Notes: a model not told the origin generated them from the letters alone. A stretch of DNA of 64,000 nucleotides from Mesorhizobium sp. B2-7-1 (GCF_006440735.1 NZ_VFUA01000016.1:23846-87845); one strand, 5' to 3'. Counted from the first letter of the stretch, positions 9,706 to 18,108 are shown. A program made the numbers and translations.

Positions 9706-10728
9706 TCACACCTCCATGTCGCGGGCTTCGAGCAGCGCGCGCACCAGCGTTCGCTTGCCGAGTTCGATCTTGAATGCGTTGTGCTGGCGCGGTTGTGCTT
9801 CGGCGAAGGCCGCATCCGCCGCAACTCCTGCCGATGTCTCGTCCAGCTTCTTGCCTTGCAGGGCTTCTTCGGCCGCCCGGGCGCGCCAAGGCACCGTCGC
9901 CACGCCGCCCAACGCGATGCGCGCTTCACGAACATTGTCGCCGTCGAGGTCGAGCGCAACGGCGGCTGAAGCCAGCGCAAAGGCATAGGATTCACGGTCG
10001 CGGATCTTCAGATAGAGCGAGCGTCGCGCCCACTCTATCGCAGGCACTTCGATGGCGCTGACAATCTCGTCGGCGGCGAGGTCGGTCTCGATATGAGGCG
10101 TGTCGCCAGGCTGCCGATGCAACTTCGCGAATGGTATCTTTCGTGCGCCGCGCGAGCCTTCGGCATGAAGGACGGCATCGAGCGCGATCAGCGCCTGGGC
10201 GAAATCGCCGTGATAGGTGGCGATGCAGGCATCACTGCCCCCCAGCACCGCGTGCTGCCGATTGAACCCTTCCATTGCCGCGCAACCCGAACCGGGCACG
10301 CGCTTGTTACAGTGCCAGGACGTCTCGCGAAAATATTCGCAGCGCGTGCGCTGTAGGATATTGCCGGCGAGACTCGCCATGTTGCGGATCTGGCCGCTGG
10401 CGGCAAGCCGCAGGCTGTCGGCAATGACCGGATAGCGGCGCTTGACCTCCGCGTGGTCGGAGGCCTCCCCCATCCGCACCAGGGCGCCGAAGCGGATACC
10501 GTCATCGGTGACCCGGATTTGCCTGAGACCAGGGTCCTCGAGCCGGTTGAGGTCGAGCAGCCGGCCGGGCTCGGCAACGCCGAGCTTCATATAGTCGGCA
10601 AGATTGGTTCCGCCGCCGATGAACTGCGCATTTGCGCGTGTCGGTTGGTCGTCCTTGGTGGTGAAGCGTGAGGCGATCGCGACCGCAGCGGAAATGTCGG
10701 TCGGCTGTTCGTAGATGAAGGGTCGCAT
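9706..10728 (-). CDS. paoB: Aldehyde oxidoreductase FAD-binding subunit (PaoB-type, with extra 4Fe-4S insert)
   Basis: This 340-residue protein has the N-terminal FAD-binding PCMH domain (GGGTNLADYMK) and the C-terminal CO-dehydrogenase flavoprotein domain. Between them is a Cys-rich insert (about residues 125-160: motifs CEYF, WHCNK, GSGCAA and DACIA). PaoB/YagS-type subunits carry a 4Fe-4S cluster in such an insert; most xanthine dehydrogenases lack it. That assigns the operon to the Pao type rather than to Xdh. The start at 10728 (MRPFIYEQP) lies one base after the paoA stop codon, so translation is probably coupled. Confidence 0.9.
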   Translation of the reverse strand: MRPFIYEQPTDISAAVAIASRFTTKDDQPTRANAQFIGGGTNLADYMKLGVAEPGRLLDLNRLEDPGLRQIRVTDDGIRFGALVRMGEASDHAEVKRRYPVIADSLRLAASGQIRNMASLAGNILQRTRCEYFRETSWHCNKRVPGSGCAAMEGFNRQHAVLGGSDACIATYHGDFAQALIALDAVLHAEGSRGARKIPFAKLHRQPGDTPHIETDLAADEIVSAIEVPAIEWARRSLYLKIRDRESYAFALASAAVALDLDGDNVREARIALGGVATVPWRARAAEEALQGKKLDETSAGVAADAAFAEAQPRQHNAFKIELGKRTLVRALLEARDMEV

Positions 10729-10729
10729 G

Positions 10730-11350
10730 TCAGGCTCCCTTCGTCTCGTCGCGTGCCTGCAGGACAGCGGCGACGATGTTGGGATAGGCGGCGCAGCGGC
10801 AGATGTTGCCACTCATATATTCGCGGATGTCAGCTTCGGATCCCGCGTGGCCCTCATTGACGCAGCCGATCGCCGATAGGATTTGGCCCGGGGTGCAGTA
10901 GCCGCACTGGAACGCATCATGGTCGATGAAAGCCTGCTGCATCGGATGCAGCTTGCCATCGCTGGAAGCGAGCCCTTCGACTGTTGTGATGTCCTTGCCT
11001 TCGTTCATCACGGCGAAGCTCAGGCAAGACAGCACACGCTTGCCGTCGACAAGCACCGTGCAGGCGCCGCATTGGCCGTGGTCGCAGCCCTTCTTGGTGC
11101 CGGTGAGCCCGACGTGGTCGCGAAGCGCATCGAGCAGGCTGGTTCTGGTATCGAGCGAAAGCTGATGGGCCTGCTTGTTTATGCGCAGCGAGGTCACAAC
11201 CGGCTGCCTCAGTTTCGGCTGGGCCGTGTCCCGCGCCTCAGCCTGCGCGGGCGGAGCAAGCACCGGCGCGACTGCAGCCGCCGAGACCGTGGCTGCCATG
11301 AAGTTTCTTCGGCTGATACCGTTGCTGGGGAGGACTGTGGGTTGGGACAT
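10730..11350 (-). CDS. paoA: Aldehyde oxidoreductase 2Fe-2S subunit with Tat signal (PaoA-type)
   Basis: The 206-residue protein begins with a twin-arginine signal (SRRNFMAATV near residues 13-22, then a hydrophobic Ala-rich core ending in AQA). A plant-type 2Fe-2S domain follows (GCDHGQCGACTV plus a later C) and then the second 2Fe-2S domain (CGYCTPGQ and NICRCAAY). It exports the folded heterotrimer to the periplasm and passes electrons from Moco to FAD. It heads paoABC, and a stress-type promoter lies at 11381-11407, about 30 bases upstream of the start. Confidence 0.92.
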   Translation of the reverse strand: MSQPTVLPSNGISRRNFMAATVSAAAVAPVLAPPAQAEARDTAQPKLRQPVVTSLRINKQAHQLSLDTRTSLLDALRDHVGLTGTKKGCDHGQCGACTVLVDGKRVLSCLSFAVMNEGKDITTVEGLASSDGKLHPMQQAFIDHDAFQCGYCTPGQILSAIGCVNEGHAGSEADIREYMSGNICRCAAYPNIVAAVLQARDETKGA

Positions 11351-11380
11351 GGCTCGCTCCTGGCTGGGCTCGTCCGGGCG

Positions 11381-11407
11381 CTAACCTTTCAACCTTTGCA
11401 TTGTTCC
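11381..11407 (-). promoter_or_regulatory. EcfG/RpoE2-type promoter for paoABC, GGAAC-N16-GGTTAG
   Basis: GGAAC (11403-11407, minus strand) and GGTTAG (11381-11386) are separated by 16 bases. The predicted transcript start falls about 20-25 bases before the paoA ATG at 11350. Confidence 0.6.
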
Positions 11408-11489
11408 CAGCCCACGACCGGGAAGCTTCACCAAAGCGTGAGCGGCAGTGCTGTGAGCTGCAACCTCACGAAGCTTCCGGCAACCGGCT

Positions 11490-11516
11490 GGAACATGCGG
11501 CGTAGCCACGAGTTCT
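11490..11516 (+). promoter_or_regulatory. EcfG/RpoE2-type promoter, GGAAC-N16-AGTTCT
   Basis: GGAAC at 11490-11494 and AGTTCT at 11511-11516 precede the PPC-domain gene (ATG at 11547) by about 30 bases. Confidence 0.55.
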
Positions 11517-11546
11517 GATATAATCAACCTCCGTCGGCAGGGCGTC

Positions 11547-11990
11547 ATGAAATCGAAGCTGGTTGCTGAAGCCTCCGGGCAAAGAATATTCGTGGTCGTG
11601 CTCGATCCGGGCGAGGAAGCCTTTGCGTCGCTTACCGGCTTCGCCGGGCAAAAGGGGATTACCGGCGCCTCGTTGACAGCGATCGGCGCTTTCGAGAAGG
11701 CTAAGGTCGGCTGGTTCGATTTCAGCTCGAAATCCTACCGCAATATCCCGGTCGACGAACAATGCGAAGTGCTGAGCGCGATCGGCGACATTGCCATCGA
11801 CGACAGCGGCAAGCCAAGCCTGCATTTGCACGCAGTGCTAGGCCTAAGCGACGGATCGACCCGAGGCGGGCATCTGCTCGAAGGCATAGTGAAGCCGACA
11901 CTCGAAGTCACCGTGACGGAATCGCCTGTGCATTTGCGGCGCACGAAACGACGAGCCCTCGGCATCGCGTTGATCGAGCTTGACGCCTAA
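11547..11990 (+). CDS. PPC (DUF296) domain DNA-binding-like protein
   Basis: The 147-residue protein is a single plant- and prokaryote-conserved (PPC/DUF296) domain. Visible features are the GITGASLTAIGAFEKA segment, a HLHAVLG motif containing the conserved metal-binding histidines, and GGHLLEG. In plants the domain belongs to AT-hook nuclear proteins; bacterial versions are stand-alone trimers of unclear role. It lies downstream of a stress-type promoter (11490-11516) and is divergent from paoABC. The ATG at 11547 follows a short purine stretch. Confidence 0.8.
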   Translation: MKSKLVAEASGQRIFVVVLDPGEEAFASLTGFAGQKGITGASLTAIGAFEKAKVGWFDFSSKSYRNIPVDEQCEVLSAIGDIAIDDSGKPSLHLHAVLGLSDGSTRGGHLLEGIVKPTLEVTVTESPVHLRRTKRRALGIALIELDA

Positions 11991-12037
11991 CATCCTGTTC
12001 TACCGAAACCGCAGCTTCGATAAGGCGTTCAAACTCG

Positions 12038-12469
12038 ATGGAAGAACCGGACGTGTTTATGCCAAACGCAGCCGTCGAGCGAAATGGCGGGTGTCTGTGC
12101 GGAAACATCCGCTACCGCCTGACCAGCGAACCGCGCGTGCATTATTGCCACTGCGATATGTGCCGCCGTGCGACCGGGAGTGCCTTCGCTGTATTAGCCT
12201 GGGTGCCTGTGGCCGGCCTCTCCTGGCTGACCACGGAACCAACCTATCGCCGGTCCTCGCCAATCGCCCGGAGAAGCTTCTGTCAATCCTGCGGTACACC
12301 GCTTACCCTCGCCTACGACGCGAATCCGCACGAGGTCGCGCTGCATATCGGGAGCTTCGACGAGCCGGCCGAGCTTGAGCCACGACATAATTATGGCTCC
12401 TCCCAGCGGCTCGCTTGGGTTTGCTGCGGCATTGACCTGCCGCACCATGACACGGAAGAACGATGGTAG
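12038..12469 (+). CDS. GFA-family zinc protein (glutathione-dependent formaldehyde-activating-like)
   Basis: This 143-residue protein carries the GFA zinc-binding pattern: GGCLCGNIRY near residue 18, HYCHCDMCRR near residue 36, and FCQSCGTPL near residue 80. The family was named after an enzyme proposed to condense glutathione with formaldehyde, but most members have no proven activity. An alternative ATG at 12059 is possible. Its end overlaps the start of the DNA ligase by 7 bases, so the two are likely one transcript. Confidence 0.85.
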   Translation: MEEPDVFMPNAAVERNGGCLCGNIRYRLTSEPRVHYCHCDMCRRATGSAFAVLAWVPVAGLSWLTTEPTYRRSSPIARRSFCQSCGTPLTLAYDANPHEVALHIGSFDEPAELEPRHNYGSSQRLAWVCCGIDLPHHDTEERW

Positions 12470-13476
12470 GGACGAAAAGGAACGACTTTCCGTTACCCTT
12501 GGACACGCAACCGATGGAGGCGCGATCCGCTGACGTGTTGCCGGAGGGAGATGGTTCTTGGCAATACGAGCCGAAATGGGATGGCTTCCGCTGCCTTGCC
12601 TTCAAAGACGACAAGGCGGTCGATCTCAGGGCGAAATCCGGAAAGCCGCTTGGTCGCTACTTTCCCGAATTGATGGCGACGATTCAAAGCCTCGACGCCG
12701 AGGATTTCGTCGCCGACGGCGAGATCGTCATCGAGATCGACGGTGGTGCTTCCTTCGACGCGTTGCAAATGCGGCTGCACCCGGCCGAGAGCCGCATCCG
12801 CAAGCTGAGCCTGGAGACGCCGGCGCAGCTGATCCTGTTCGACATGCTCGTCGCCCCAGGCGGCAAGACCATGTTCGATCGATCTTTGAGCGATCGGCGC
12901 AAGGCTTTGGAGACTTTTCTGGCCAAGGCGTCCCACGGCGGGCTTCGGCTCTCGCCATCCACCACGAACGTCGCCACGGCTACGCAATGGCTGCGAGGCG
13001 CTGGTCATGGCTCGACCGATGGTGTCGTCGCCAAGAGGCTCGACGAGCCTTATCGTCCGGGCGAGCGCGCGATGGTCAAGGTAAAACGACTGCGCACAGC
13101 CGATTGCGTGGTCGGCGGCTTCCGCTATCTGAACAGCAAGCGGCAGGTCGGCTCACTGCTGCTGGGCCTCTACAATGACAATGAGCAGCTCGACCATGTC
13201 GGCTTTACATCCACCATATCCAACGATGACCGCGCGGCGCTCACGACGAAGCTCGAGGCGTTGCGCGGAGGGTCGGGCTTCACCGGCAAGGCGCCAGGGG
13301 GGCCTAGCCGCTGGAGCACCGAGCGCAGCGGTGAATGGGAGCCGGTAAAGCCGGAACTCGTGGTGGAGGTTCGTTTCGATCATGTCACTGGCGATCGCTT
13401 CCGGCATGGCACAAGGTTGCTGCGTTGGCGGCCGGACAAGGCGCCGCGCCAATGCACGTTCGAGCAGATCGAGTAG
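12463..13476 (+). CDS. ligC: ATP-dependent DNA ligase, LigC type
   Basis: The 337-residue product is a minimal ATP-dependent ligase: adenylation domain with the nucleotide-attacking lysine in EPKWDGFR (about Lys38), DGEIVI motif, a VAKR motif, a VKVKR motif V, then an OB-fold domain ending in RHGTRLLRWRPDK. There is no polymerase or nuclease domain, so it is LigC rather than LigD. Such ligases act in alternative end-joining or base-excision repair. No Ku gene is visible in the window. It overlaps the upstream GFA gene. Confidence 0.88.
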   Translation: MVGTKRNDFPLPLDTQPMEARSADVLPEGDGSWQYEPKWDGFRCLAFKDDKAVDLRAKSGKPLGRYFPELMATIQSLDAEDFVADGEIVIEIDGGASFDALQMRLHPAESRIRKLSLETPAQLILFDMLVAPGGKTMFDRSLSDRRKALETFLAKASHGGLRLSPSTTNVATATQWLRGAGHGSTDGVVAKRLDEPYRPGERAMVKVKRLRTADCVVGGFRYLNSKRQVGSLLLGLYNDNEQLDHVGFTSTISNDDRAALTTKLEALRGGSGFTGKAPGGPSRWSTERSGEWEPVKPELVVEVRFDHVTGDRFRHGTRLLRWRPDKAPRQCTFEQIE

Positions 13477-13486
13477 CCCGATCTGC
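13464..13486. terminator. Hairpin between convergent ligC and FAD oxidoreductase genes
   Basis: An 8-bp perfect stem (GCAGATCG / CGATCTGC) has a 7-base loop containing the ligC stop codon. There is no T-run on either side, so it may be a bidirectional stop signal or only a local fold. Confidence 0.35.
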
Positions 13487-13505
13487 CGAGCGTAAGCCTG
13501 GAAGT

Positions 13506-14717
13506 TCAGGCCTTGAACGCGAAGAGGCTTCCATCCGTATCCTCCCTGCCGGCGATGGAAGCCGAGACGATCTCGGACGCGATCTGTGAAAAAGTAATCC
13601 CGTTTCCGCCGTAGCCCATCACCGCCTGCACGCGCGGATGTCCCGGCAGGGTGCCTATGATGGGCAGTCCGGTGCCCGTGGCTCCGAAGGAACCGCTCCA
13701 GGCGAATTCAGCCGCCGTGTCGAGCTGCGGAAAGATGCTCGCGAGCTTCTTTTCCAGTCGATCCGTCTTCTGCGCGGTCAAGGCGTCCCGCCGTTCCTCG
13801 TCGGTGAACTCCTCATCTTCGCCGCCGCAGATCACGCGGCCGTCGGATGTGGCACGGACATAAAGGTAAGGATCTGACGCCTCCCACAACATGGCGGCGA
13901 GCGGCCAGAGTTTTTTCGGCTGTGGCCGCGTCGCGATCGCCCATGTCGAGATGATGCGATGGCCGGTACTCGGCACGATATCGAGCAGTTCGTATCCGGT
14001 TGCGAGAACAAGATGGTGGGCCTTAATCATAGGGCCATCCCGGGTCGCCACCGTCACGCCGAGCCGATTGCCCTCGATCGCAGTCGCTTCCGCCGGCGCA
14101 TGGAAACGCGCCTTGCGTTGCAGGGCCGCGCTCAGCAGTCCGGACGTCAATTTGCGCGGATCGAGCGCCAGATTGCCATGGCTCAGAATTGCTGCGGCGC
14201 GGTCGATCCCAAAAGTCTCTCTCAGCGGTTGGCGTGTCAGGATGGACGCTCCAATGCCCGCGTCGCGACGTGCTTGCGCCTCGCGGCGCAGGTCCGACGC
14301 ATCGAGCCGATTGCCGGCAAGATAAAGCGACGGCGTGCCTGCCGCCCGACAGCTGATATTGAGTTCCGCGATGCGTCCGCGCAGGTTGAGCAACGACAGT
14401 CGTGAGCGCCGCCAAGCTTGCCGAGCGGCATCGCCTCCGATCATATTGGACAGCGTTATGAGCGGCTGGTCGATCTCGAACTGGACGAGCGCCGTCGTGG
14501 CCGCCGTGGAACCTTTCAGCGGCCCGCGCCTGTCGATGCAAATCACGGAATGGCCATCGCGGGTCAGCGCCTCGGCGATCATGGCGCCGCTGATGCCCAT
14601 GCCGACGATCAGGACGTCGGTCTTTACATCTCGGGTCAGCCGATCCGCCGGCACCGCGGATGAGCGATAGGCAGACCAGACAGGTGTGCCGCTTCTGAGA
14701 TCGAGTTTGCGAAGCAT
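13506..14717 (-). CDS. FAD-dependent (DAO-family) oxidoreductase
   Basis: The 403-residue protein has an N-terminal dinucleotide-binding motif (VLIVGMGISGAMIAEAL, about residues 36-52), ends its first strand in an acidic residue as FAD enzymes do (ICIDRRG), and has a C-terminal FAD-contact motif (GYGGNGITFS). It matches the DAO-type oxidoreductases of unknown substrate such as the GbcA/PuuB/OrdL group. The frame extends upstream to 15038, but the ATG at 14717 is the first that gives a family-like N-terminus. It is divergent from the small acidic protein gene. Confidence 0.8.
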   Translation of the reverse strand: MLRKLDLRSGTPVWSAYRSSAVPADRLTRDVKTDVLIVGMGISGAMIAEALTRDGHSVICIDRRGPLKGSTAATTALVQFEIDQPLITLSNMIGGDAARQAWRRSRLSLLNLRGRIAELNISCRAAGTPSLYLAGNRLDASDLRREAQARRDAGIGASILTRQPLRETFGIDRAAAILSHGNLALDPRKLTSGLLSAALQRKARFHAPAEATAIEGNRLGVTVATRDGPMIKAHHLVLATGYELLDIVPSTGHRIISTWAIATRPQPKKLWPLAAMLWEASDPYLYVRATSDGRVICGGEDEEFTDEERRDALTAQKTDRLEKKLASIFPQLDTAAEFAWSGSFGATGTGLPIIGTLPGHPRVQAVMGYGGNGITFSQIASEIVSASIAGREDTDGSLFAFKA

Positions 14718-14800
14718 GAAAGTTCCCGGTTCCGCACGATAAGTCGCAACGCGCCATGCCGTTCCCCCCATCGATGGCATTGGCAATCCATGGCACGGTC

Positions 14801-14827
14801 GGAACAACTTTTCCCGCGCGAGGTTCT
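14801..14827 (+). promoter_or_regulatory. EcfG/RpoE2-type promoter, GGAAC-N16-GGTTCT
   Basis: GGAAC at 14801-14805 and GGTTCT at 14822-14827 lie 30 bases before the ATG of the 93-residue acidic protein at 14857. Confidence 0.6.
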
Positions 14828-14856
14828 CCAGACGAGGCTCAACATTGGAGAAGACC

Positions 14857-15138
14857 ATGGACCCGCAAGACAGGAAGCGGCCTGAAAAGCCCGAGGAAAC
14901 TGAAGCTCCGACCATCGAGCAACAGGATTGGGACGATCTCGAGGGCGGCAGAATCCTGCCCGACAGCGTCGCGGTGAACGGCGACCCGAAGAACGATGCC
15001 GAACCGGAGGGAGACCTTCCGGAAGAAGACGATGACAACCCGTTCCAGGAAAGCGACGAAGCTCTTCCAGACGATGAGGAAGAACGCGTTTTGTCGCGCG
15101 ATCCATCCCGGGAAGGCAGCCGGTTTGACGAGATTTAG
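14857..15138 (+). CDS. Small, very acidic hypothetical protein (93 aa)
   Basis: The product is hydrophilic and probably disordered, with clusters of Glu and Asp (EEDDD, DDEEE) and no membrane segment. A TTG at 14845 could be read as a start, but GGAGAAG at 14847-14853 is a good ribosome site placed just before the ATG at 14857. A stress-type promoter precedes it. I do not recognise the family. Confidence 0.65.
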   Translation: MDPQDRKRPEKPEETEAPTIEQQDWDDLEGGRILPDSVAVNGDPKNDAEPEGDLPEEDDDNPFQESDEALPDDEEERVLSRDPSREGSRFDEI

Positions 15139-15267
15139 GGGCGACAGTGGTTCGGCGGCGTGCCGCATACACTTCTGCCTGTAGGTCCAAAGCGGCGCGG
15201 ACTGGAGATGGGGGACCAACAGTACAAAGTGGATCGAGCATAACTTGCCGCGAACGGCATCATTCGC

Positions 15268-15603
15268 TTAAGGCGAAGCGGGCGGCGAAGGCGGCGTTCG
15301 CGGCTGGTCGCCACCTGTACTGGACTGGGGCGTTGGATTCCTATCCACTTGGGTACTTTGATCTGCCGGCTGGCCGTTCACAGTGTCTGTCTTCGACATT
15401 GCCGGATCCGATGACGTGTCGGAAGCTGGGGCAGTTGAGTTCTGGCTGGGTTGCTGCGTCGACGGTGATTTAGCCTGTTCCCCATACAATTCAGCGATGC
15501 CCCACGCGACGCCGGCCAAAAGCAATCCTCCGATGAGGATGTAAAGCACGTGCGTGCCGGTTCTACCTTGTCGAGCTTTGTTCGTCGGGACTTCGTTGGC
15601 CAT
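15268..15603 (-). CDS. Small membrane-anchored protein with long disordered tail (111 aa)
   Basis: A short charged N-terminus is followed by one membrane helix (about residues 18-38) and then a tail of some 70 residues rich in Ser, Thr, Pro and Gln. This suggests a single-pass protein whose low-complexity tail faces the periplasm. A stress-type promoter lies at 15637-15663, about 35 bases upstream. No family recognised. Confidence 0.6.
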   Translation of the reverse strand: MANEVPTNKARQGRTGTHVLYILIGGLLLAGVAWGIAELYGEQAKSPSTQQPSQNSTAPASDTSSDPAMSKTDTVNGQPADQSTQVDRNPTPQSSTGGDQPRTPPSPPASP

Positions 15604-15636
15604 CTCGGGTGCCTGCTACGGGGGTTACCTGATGGA

Positions 15637-15663
15637 ACAACATGCTGGCCAAGCGCAGGTTCC
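15637..15663 (-). promoter_or_regulatory. EcfG/RpoE2-type promoter, GGAAC-N16-TGTTGT
   Basis: On the minus strand GGAAC (15659-15663) and TGTTGT (15637-15642) are 16 bases apart and face the 111-residue membrane protein gene starting at 15603. Confidence 0.55.
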
Positions 15664-15743
15664 ACTGCAGGGTTCTCCTGCACGGCAAAGGGGTTGCTCA
15701 CCAACCGCAGCCGCCCACTTTTTGAGGTGATCTGCAGCAGCCT

Positions 15744-15770
15744 GGAACATAAAAGTCACCTGAAGGTTCG
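15744..15770 (+). promoter_or_regulatory. EcfG/RpoE2-type promoter, GGAAC-N16-GGTTCG
   Basis: GGAAC at 15744-15748 and GGTTCG at 15765-15770 precede the 53-residue gene starting at 15816. It is arranged back to back with the minus-strand site at 15637-15663. Confidence 0.6.
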
Positions 15771-15815
15771 CCTTGGGAACGGCGTTTGCCGTAATCAACC
15801 CCATGGAGTTTTGTG

Positions 15816-15977
15816 ATGGCCAATACCCCTTCGAAAGATCATCGCATTTCGGACAAGGAAGCTCTGCGGATAGCCGAGCAAACCGACGTTTCCCCGAAAC
15901 AAGCAAAAGACCTGGCCAAAGAACATGGGAAAGCGAAGGCCAAGGATGAAGCCCGGAAAACCAAGGACGAAGGCTGA
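15816..15977 (+). CDS. Small lysine-rich hypothetical protein (53 aa)
   Basis: This short frame has GGAG (15804-15807) eight bases before its ATG. The product is highly charged: its first half resembles a short helix-turn-helix-like segment (SDKEALRIAEQTDVSPKQAKDL) and its second half is Lys/Glu/Ala repeats likely to be helical. A stress-type promoter lies 46 bases upstream of the ATG. Family not recognised. Confidence 0.65.
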   Translation: MANTPSKDHRISDKEALRIAEQTDVSPKQAKDLAKEHGKAKAKDEARKTKDEG

Positions 15978-16022
15978 GTCTGACGTATCAAGCGTTTCAA
16001 ATCTAGCGATCGTAATAGCTCG

Positions 16023-17366
16023 TCACGAAGCCGGCGCCGCCGCGGTCACCCGCCATACCGTGTTGCCGACATCGTCGGCAATCAGCAGCGCGCCGGATTT
16101 ATCGACGGCTACGCCGACGGGACGGCCCCTCGCCTCGCCCTTGTCGTTGAGGAAGCCGGTGACGACGTCCTGCGCCATGCCGTTCGGATGCCCGCCACTG
16201 AACGGCACGAAGACCACTTTGTAACCGTTGAAGCGGGAGCGGTCCCAACTGCCATGCTCGCCGACAAAGGCGCCGCCGCGATAGGATTGCGGCAGGTTGC
16301 TTGCGGTGTAGAAGGCAAGCCCGAGCGGCGCGACATGCGAGCTCAGCGCGTAGTCCGGCGGAATGGCCTTCGCCACCATGTCCGGCCGCTGCGGCATCAC
16401 GCGCGGATCGACATGCTGGCCATAATAGCTGTAGGGCCAGCCATAGAAGGCGCCGTCCTTCACCGAGGTCATGTAGTCCGGCACCAGGTTCGGCCCGAGC
16501 TCGTCGCGCTCGTTGACCACCGTCCAGAGCGCCTTGCTTTCCGGTTCGAACGATAGCCCATTCGGGTTGCGCAGCCCGCTGGCGAAAATCCGCGAGCGGC
16601 CAGTGGCGCGGTCGACCTCCCAGATCGCGGCGCGGTCCTTTTCGGCCTGGATGCCGTTCTCGGTGATGTTGCTGTTCGAGCCGACGCCGACATAGAGCAG
16701 CGAACCGTCAGGGCTAGCCACCAGGCTCTTCGTCCAGTGGTGATCGATCGGCCCGCCTGGCAGCTGCGTCAGCACCGTGCCCGGCGCCGTGATCTTGGTG
16801 TCGCCCGGCTGGTAGGGATAGCGCATGATCGCGTCCGTGTTGGCGACATAGAGATCGTTGCCGACCAGCGCCACGCCGAAGGGCGAGTTGAGATGGTCGA
16901 GGAACACGCCCTTGTAGTCCGGCTTGCCGTCGCCATTGGTGTCGCGCAACAGCGTGATGCGGTTGCTCGGCCCGGTGTCGCCGCCGGAGGTGACCCAGCC
17001 TTCCACCCAACCCATGACGATGTCCTTGGGCCGCTTGACCGATGCTTCGGTCGGCGCCTTCGACTCCACCACCAGGATGTCGCCATTGGGCAGCACGTAA
17101 AGCGAGCGCGGGTGCTGAAGCCCCTTGGCCATCGCCTCGATCTGCAGGCCTTGCGCAACAGTCGGCTTTTCGTCGTTTTTCCAGCCGACCACCGAGGCCA
17201 GATGCATCGGCGGGAACAGGTACTGGTTTATCTCCGGCAGCTTCGGATTGGGACCGACCTGGGTGTTCGGGTCGGTGTTGTCGTCGCTGCAGCCGGCAAC
17301 GCCCAGGGCCATTGCACAGCAAAGCGCCGCCGTCGTCCTTCTTATCGCGCTATCAAACCGTCTCAT
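16023..17366 (-). CDS. PQQ-dependent sugar (sorbosone-type) dehydrogenase, lipoprotein
   Basis: The 447-residue protein starts with a lipoprotein signal (Arg-rich N-terminus, hydrophobic core, LGVAGC lipobox near residue 26). It continues as a six-bladed beta-propeller of the soluble glucose/sorbosone dehydrogenase family: GLQHPRSLYVLPNGDILVVE near the start, the DHHWTKSL and SGLRNPNG motifs, and GEHGSWDRS. Such enzymes oxidise sugars in the periplasm with PQQ. It overlaps the DUF2231 gene by 14 bases and would share that gene's stress promoter. Confidence 0.87.
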   Translation of the reverse strand: MRRFDSAIRRTTAALCCAMALGVAGCSDDNTDPNTQVGPNPKLPEINQYLFPPMHLASVVGWKNDEKPTVAQGLQIEAMAKGLQHPRSLYVLPNGDILVVESKAPTEASVKRPKDIVMGWVEGWVTSGGDTGPSNRITLLRDTNGDGKPDYKGVFLDHLNSPFGVALVGNDLYVANTDAIMRYPYQPGDTKITAPGTVLTQLPGGPIDHHWTKSLVASPDGSLLYVGVGSNSNITENGIQAEKDRAAIWEVDRATGRSRIFASGLRNPNGLSFEPESKALWTVVNERDELGPNLVPDYMTSVKDGAFYGWPYSYYGQHVDPRVMPQRPDMVAKAIPPDYALSSHVAPLGLAFYTASNLPQSYRGGAFVGEHGSWDRSRFNGYKVVFVPFSGGHPNGMAQDVVTGFLNDKGEARGRPVGVAVDKSGALLIADDVGNTVWRVTAAAPAS

Positions 17367-17805
17367 CGGCCACTCCTACGTGATGCCGGTAGACCAGCGC
17401 CCAGCCGAGCCAGCCGGTGAAGATCAGGATGATCACCACCAGCGCCGACAGGATCAGCCCGGTCGGCACGACGGACGTCCATGCGTCGCGCGTGTGGATC
17501 AGCATGTTGAAGAAGGACAGAACGAGCACCACGAGGTTGCCGGCCATGTGCAGCCACGCGGTGGGCTGGTCTCGTATCTTGCGGCCGCCTAGAAAGTCGG
17601 TAAGCCCCGCTATGGCGGCCAGGATGCCGACGATGACGCCAACGGTGAGGAGCCAGGCCGAGAAATTGGCCCAGGTCATTTCGGCTGTTCGCCAGTAGGC
17701 GATATCGGTGAGCAAGGTCCCGACGAAACAGGCGATCGGGATGGTGACGAGCATTGGGTGTATAGGATGGCCGGCTATGCTGGCCGTGGATCGCGGATTG
17801 TCCAT
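17353..17805 (-). CDS. DUF2231 integral membrane protein
   Basis: The 150-residue product has the family's N-terminal GHPIHPMLVTIPI segment and four predicted membrane helices. Role unknown. DUF2231 proteins are often next to PQQ dehydrogenases and cytochromes, so an electron-transfer or assembly role is possible but unproven. The start at 17805 is chosen because GGAAAGGAG lies just before it; the frame extends to 17883 without support. A stress-type promoter lies at 17839-17865. Confidence 0.85.
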   Translation of the reverse strand: MDNPRSTASIAGHPIHPMLVTIPIACFVGTLLTDIAYWRTAEMTWANFSAWLLTVGVIVGILAAIAGLTDFLGGRKIRDQPTAWLHMAGNLVVLVLSFFNMLIHTRDAWTSVVPTGLILSALVVIILIFTGWLGWALVYRHHVGVADETV

Positions 17806-17838
17806 GGGATGCTCCTTTCCGCGCTGCTGGTGGAAATC

Positions 17839-17865
17839 CAACAGGGCGAAAAGGCGAATGTTCCA
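17839..17865 (-). promoter_or_regulatory. EcfG/RpoE2-type promoter for the DUF2231/PQQ dehydrogenase operon, GGAAC-N16-TGTTGG
   Basis: GGAAC (17861-17865) and TGTTGG (17839-17844) on the minus strand lie 34 bases before the ATG at 17805. This supports that start over the upstream one at 17883. Confidence 0.6.
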
Positions 17866-17910
17866 CCAAATTGATTCGGTCACCGGAAGGTGATCGCGCA
17901 GGCGGCGCTG

Positions 17911-18108
17911 CTATTTGCTCCGTTTCGTTTTCACGGCATCGCGCAGTCCGCGTCTATCGGGATCTTTCAGGTTTTCACCCGCAGCATCGCGATCCTTGTC
18001 CGGATTGTCTTGCGCGGGCAGATAGCCGGGCGGCCGATTTTCGGGCGGACCTTCCCAGCGCGGCTTTTGCTCGGTAGTGCCGGGAGCACCGTTGCGTCGC
18101 GAAGCCAT
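17911..18108 (-). CDS. Small hydrophilic hypothetical protein (65 aa)
   Basis: The product is rich in Arg, Pro, Asp and Lys with no hydrophobic segment, suggesting a disordered soluble protein. The frame could start at 18231, but GAGGAGG precedes the ATG at 18108 and a stress-type promoter (18177-18203) lies between the two possible starts, so the shorter form is preferred. Family not recognised. Confidence 0.55.
   Translation of the reverse strand: MASRRNGAPGTTEQKPRWEGPPENRPPGYLPAQDNPDKDRDAAGENLKDPDRRGLRDAVKTKRSK

Noticed and set aside
14739..14765. GGAAC-N16-ACTTAT before the FAD oxidoreductase
   Set aside because: The second box lacks the G/A-T-T pattern shared by the others and the leader would be very short.
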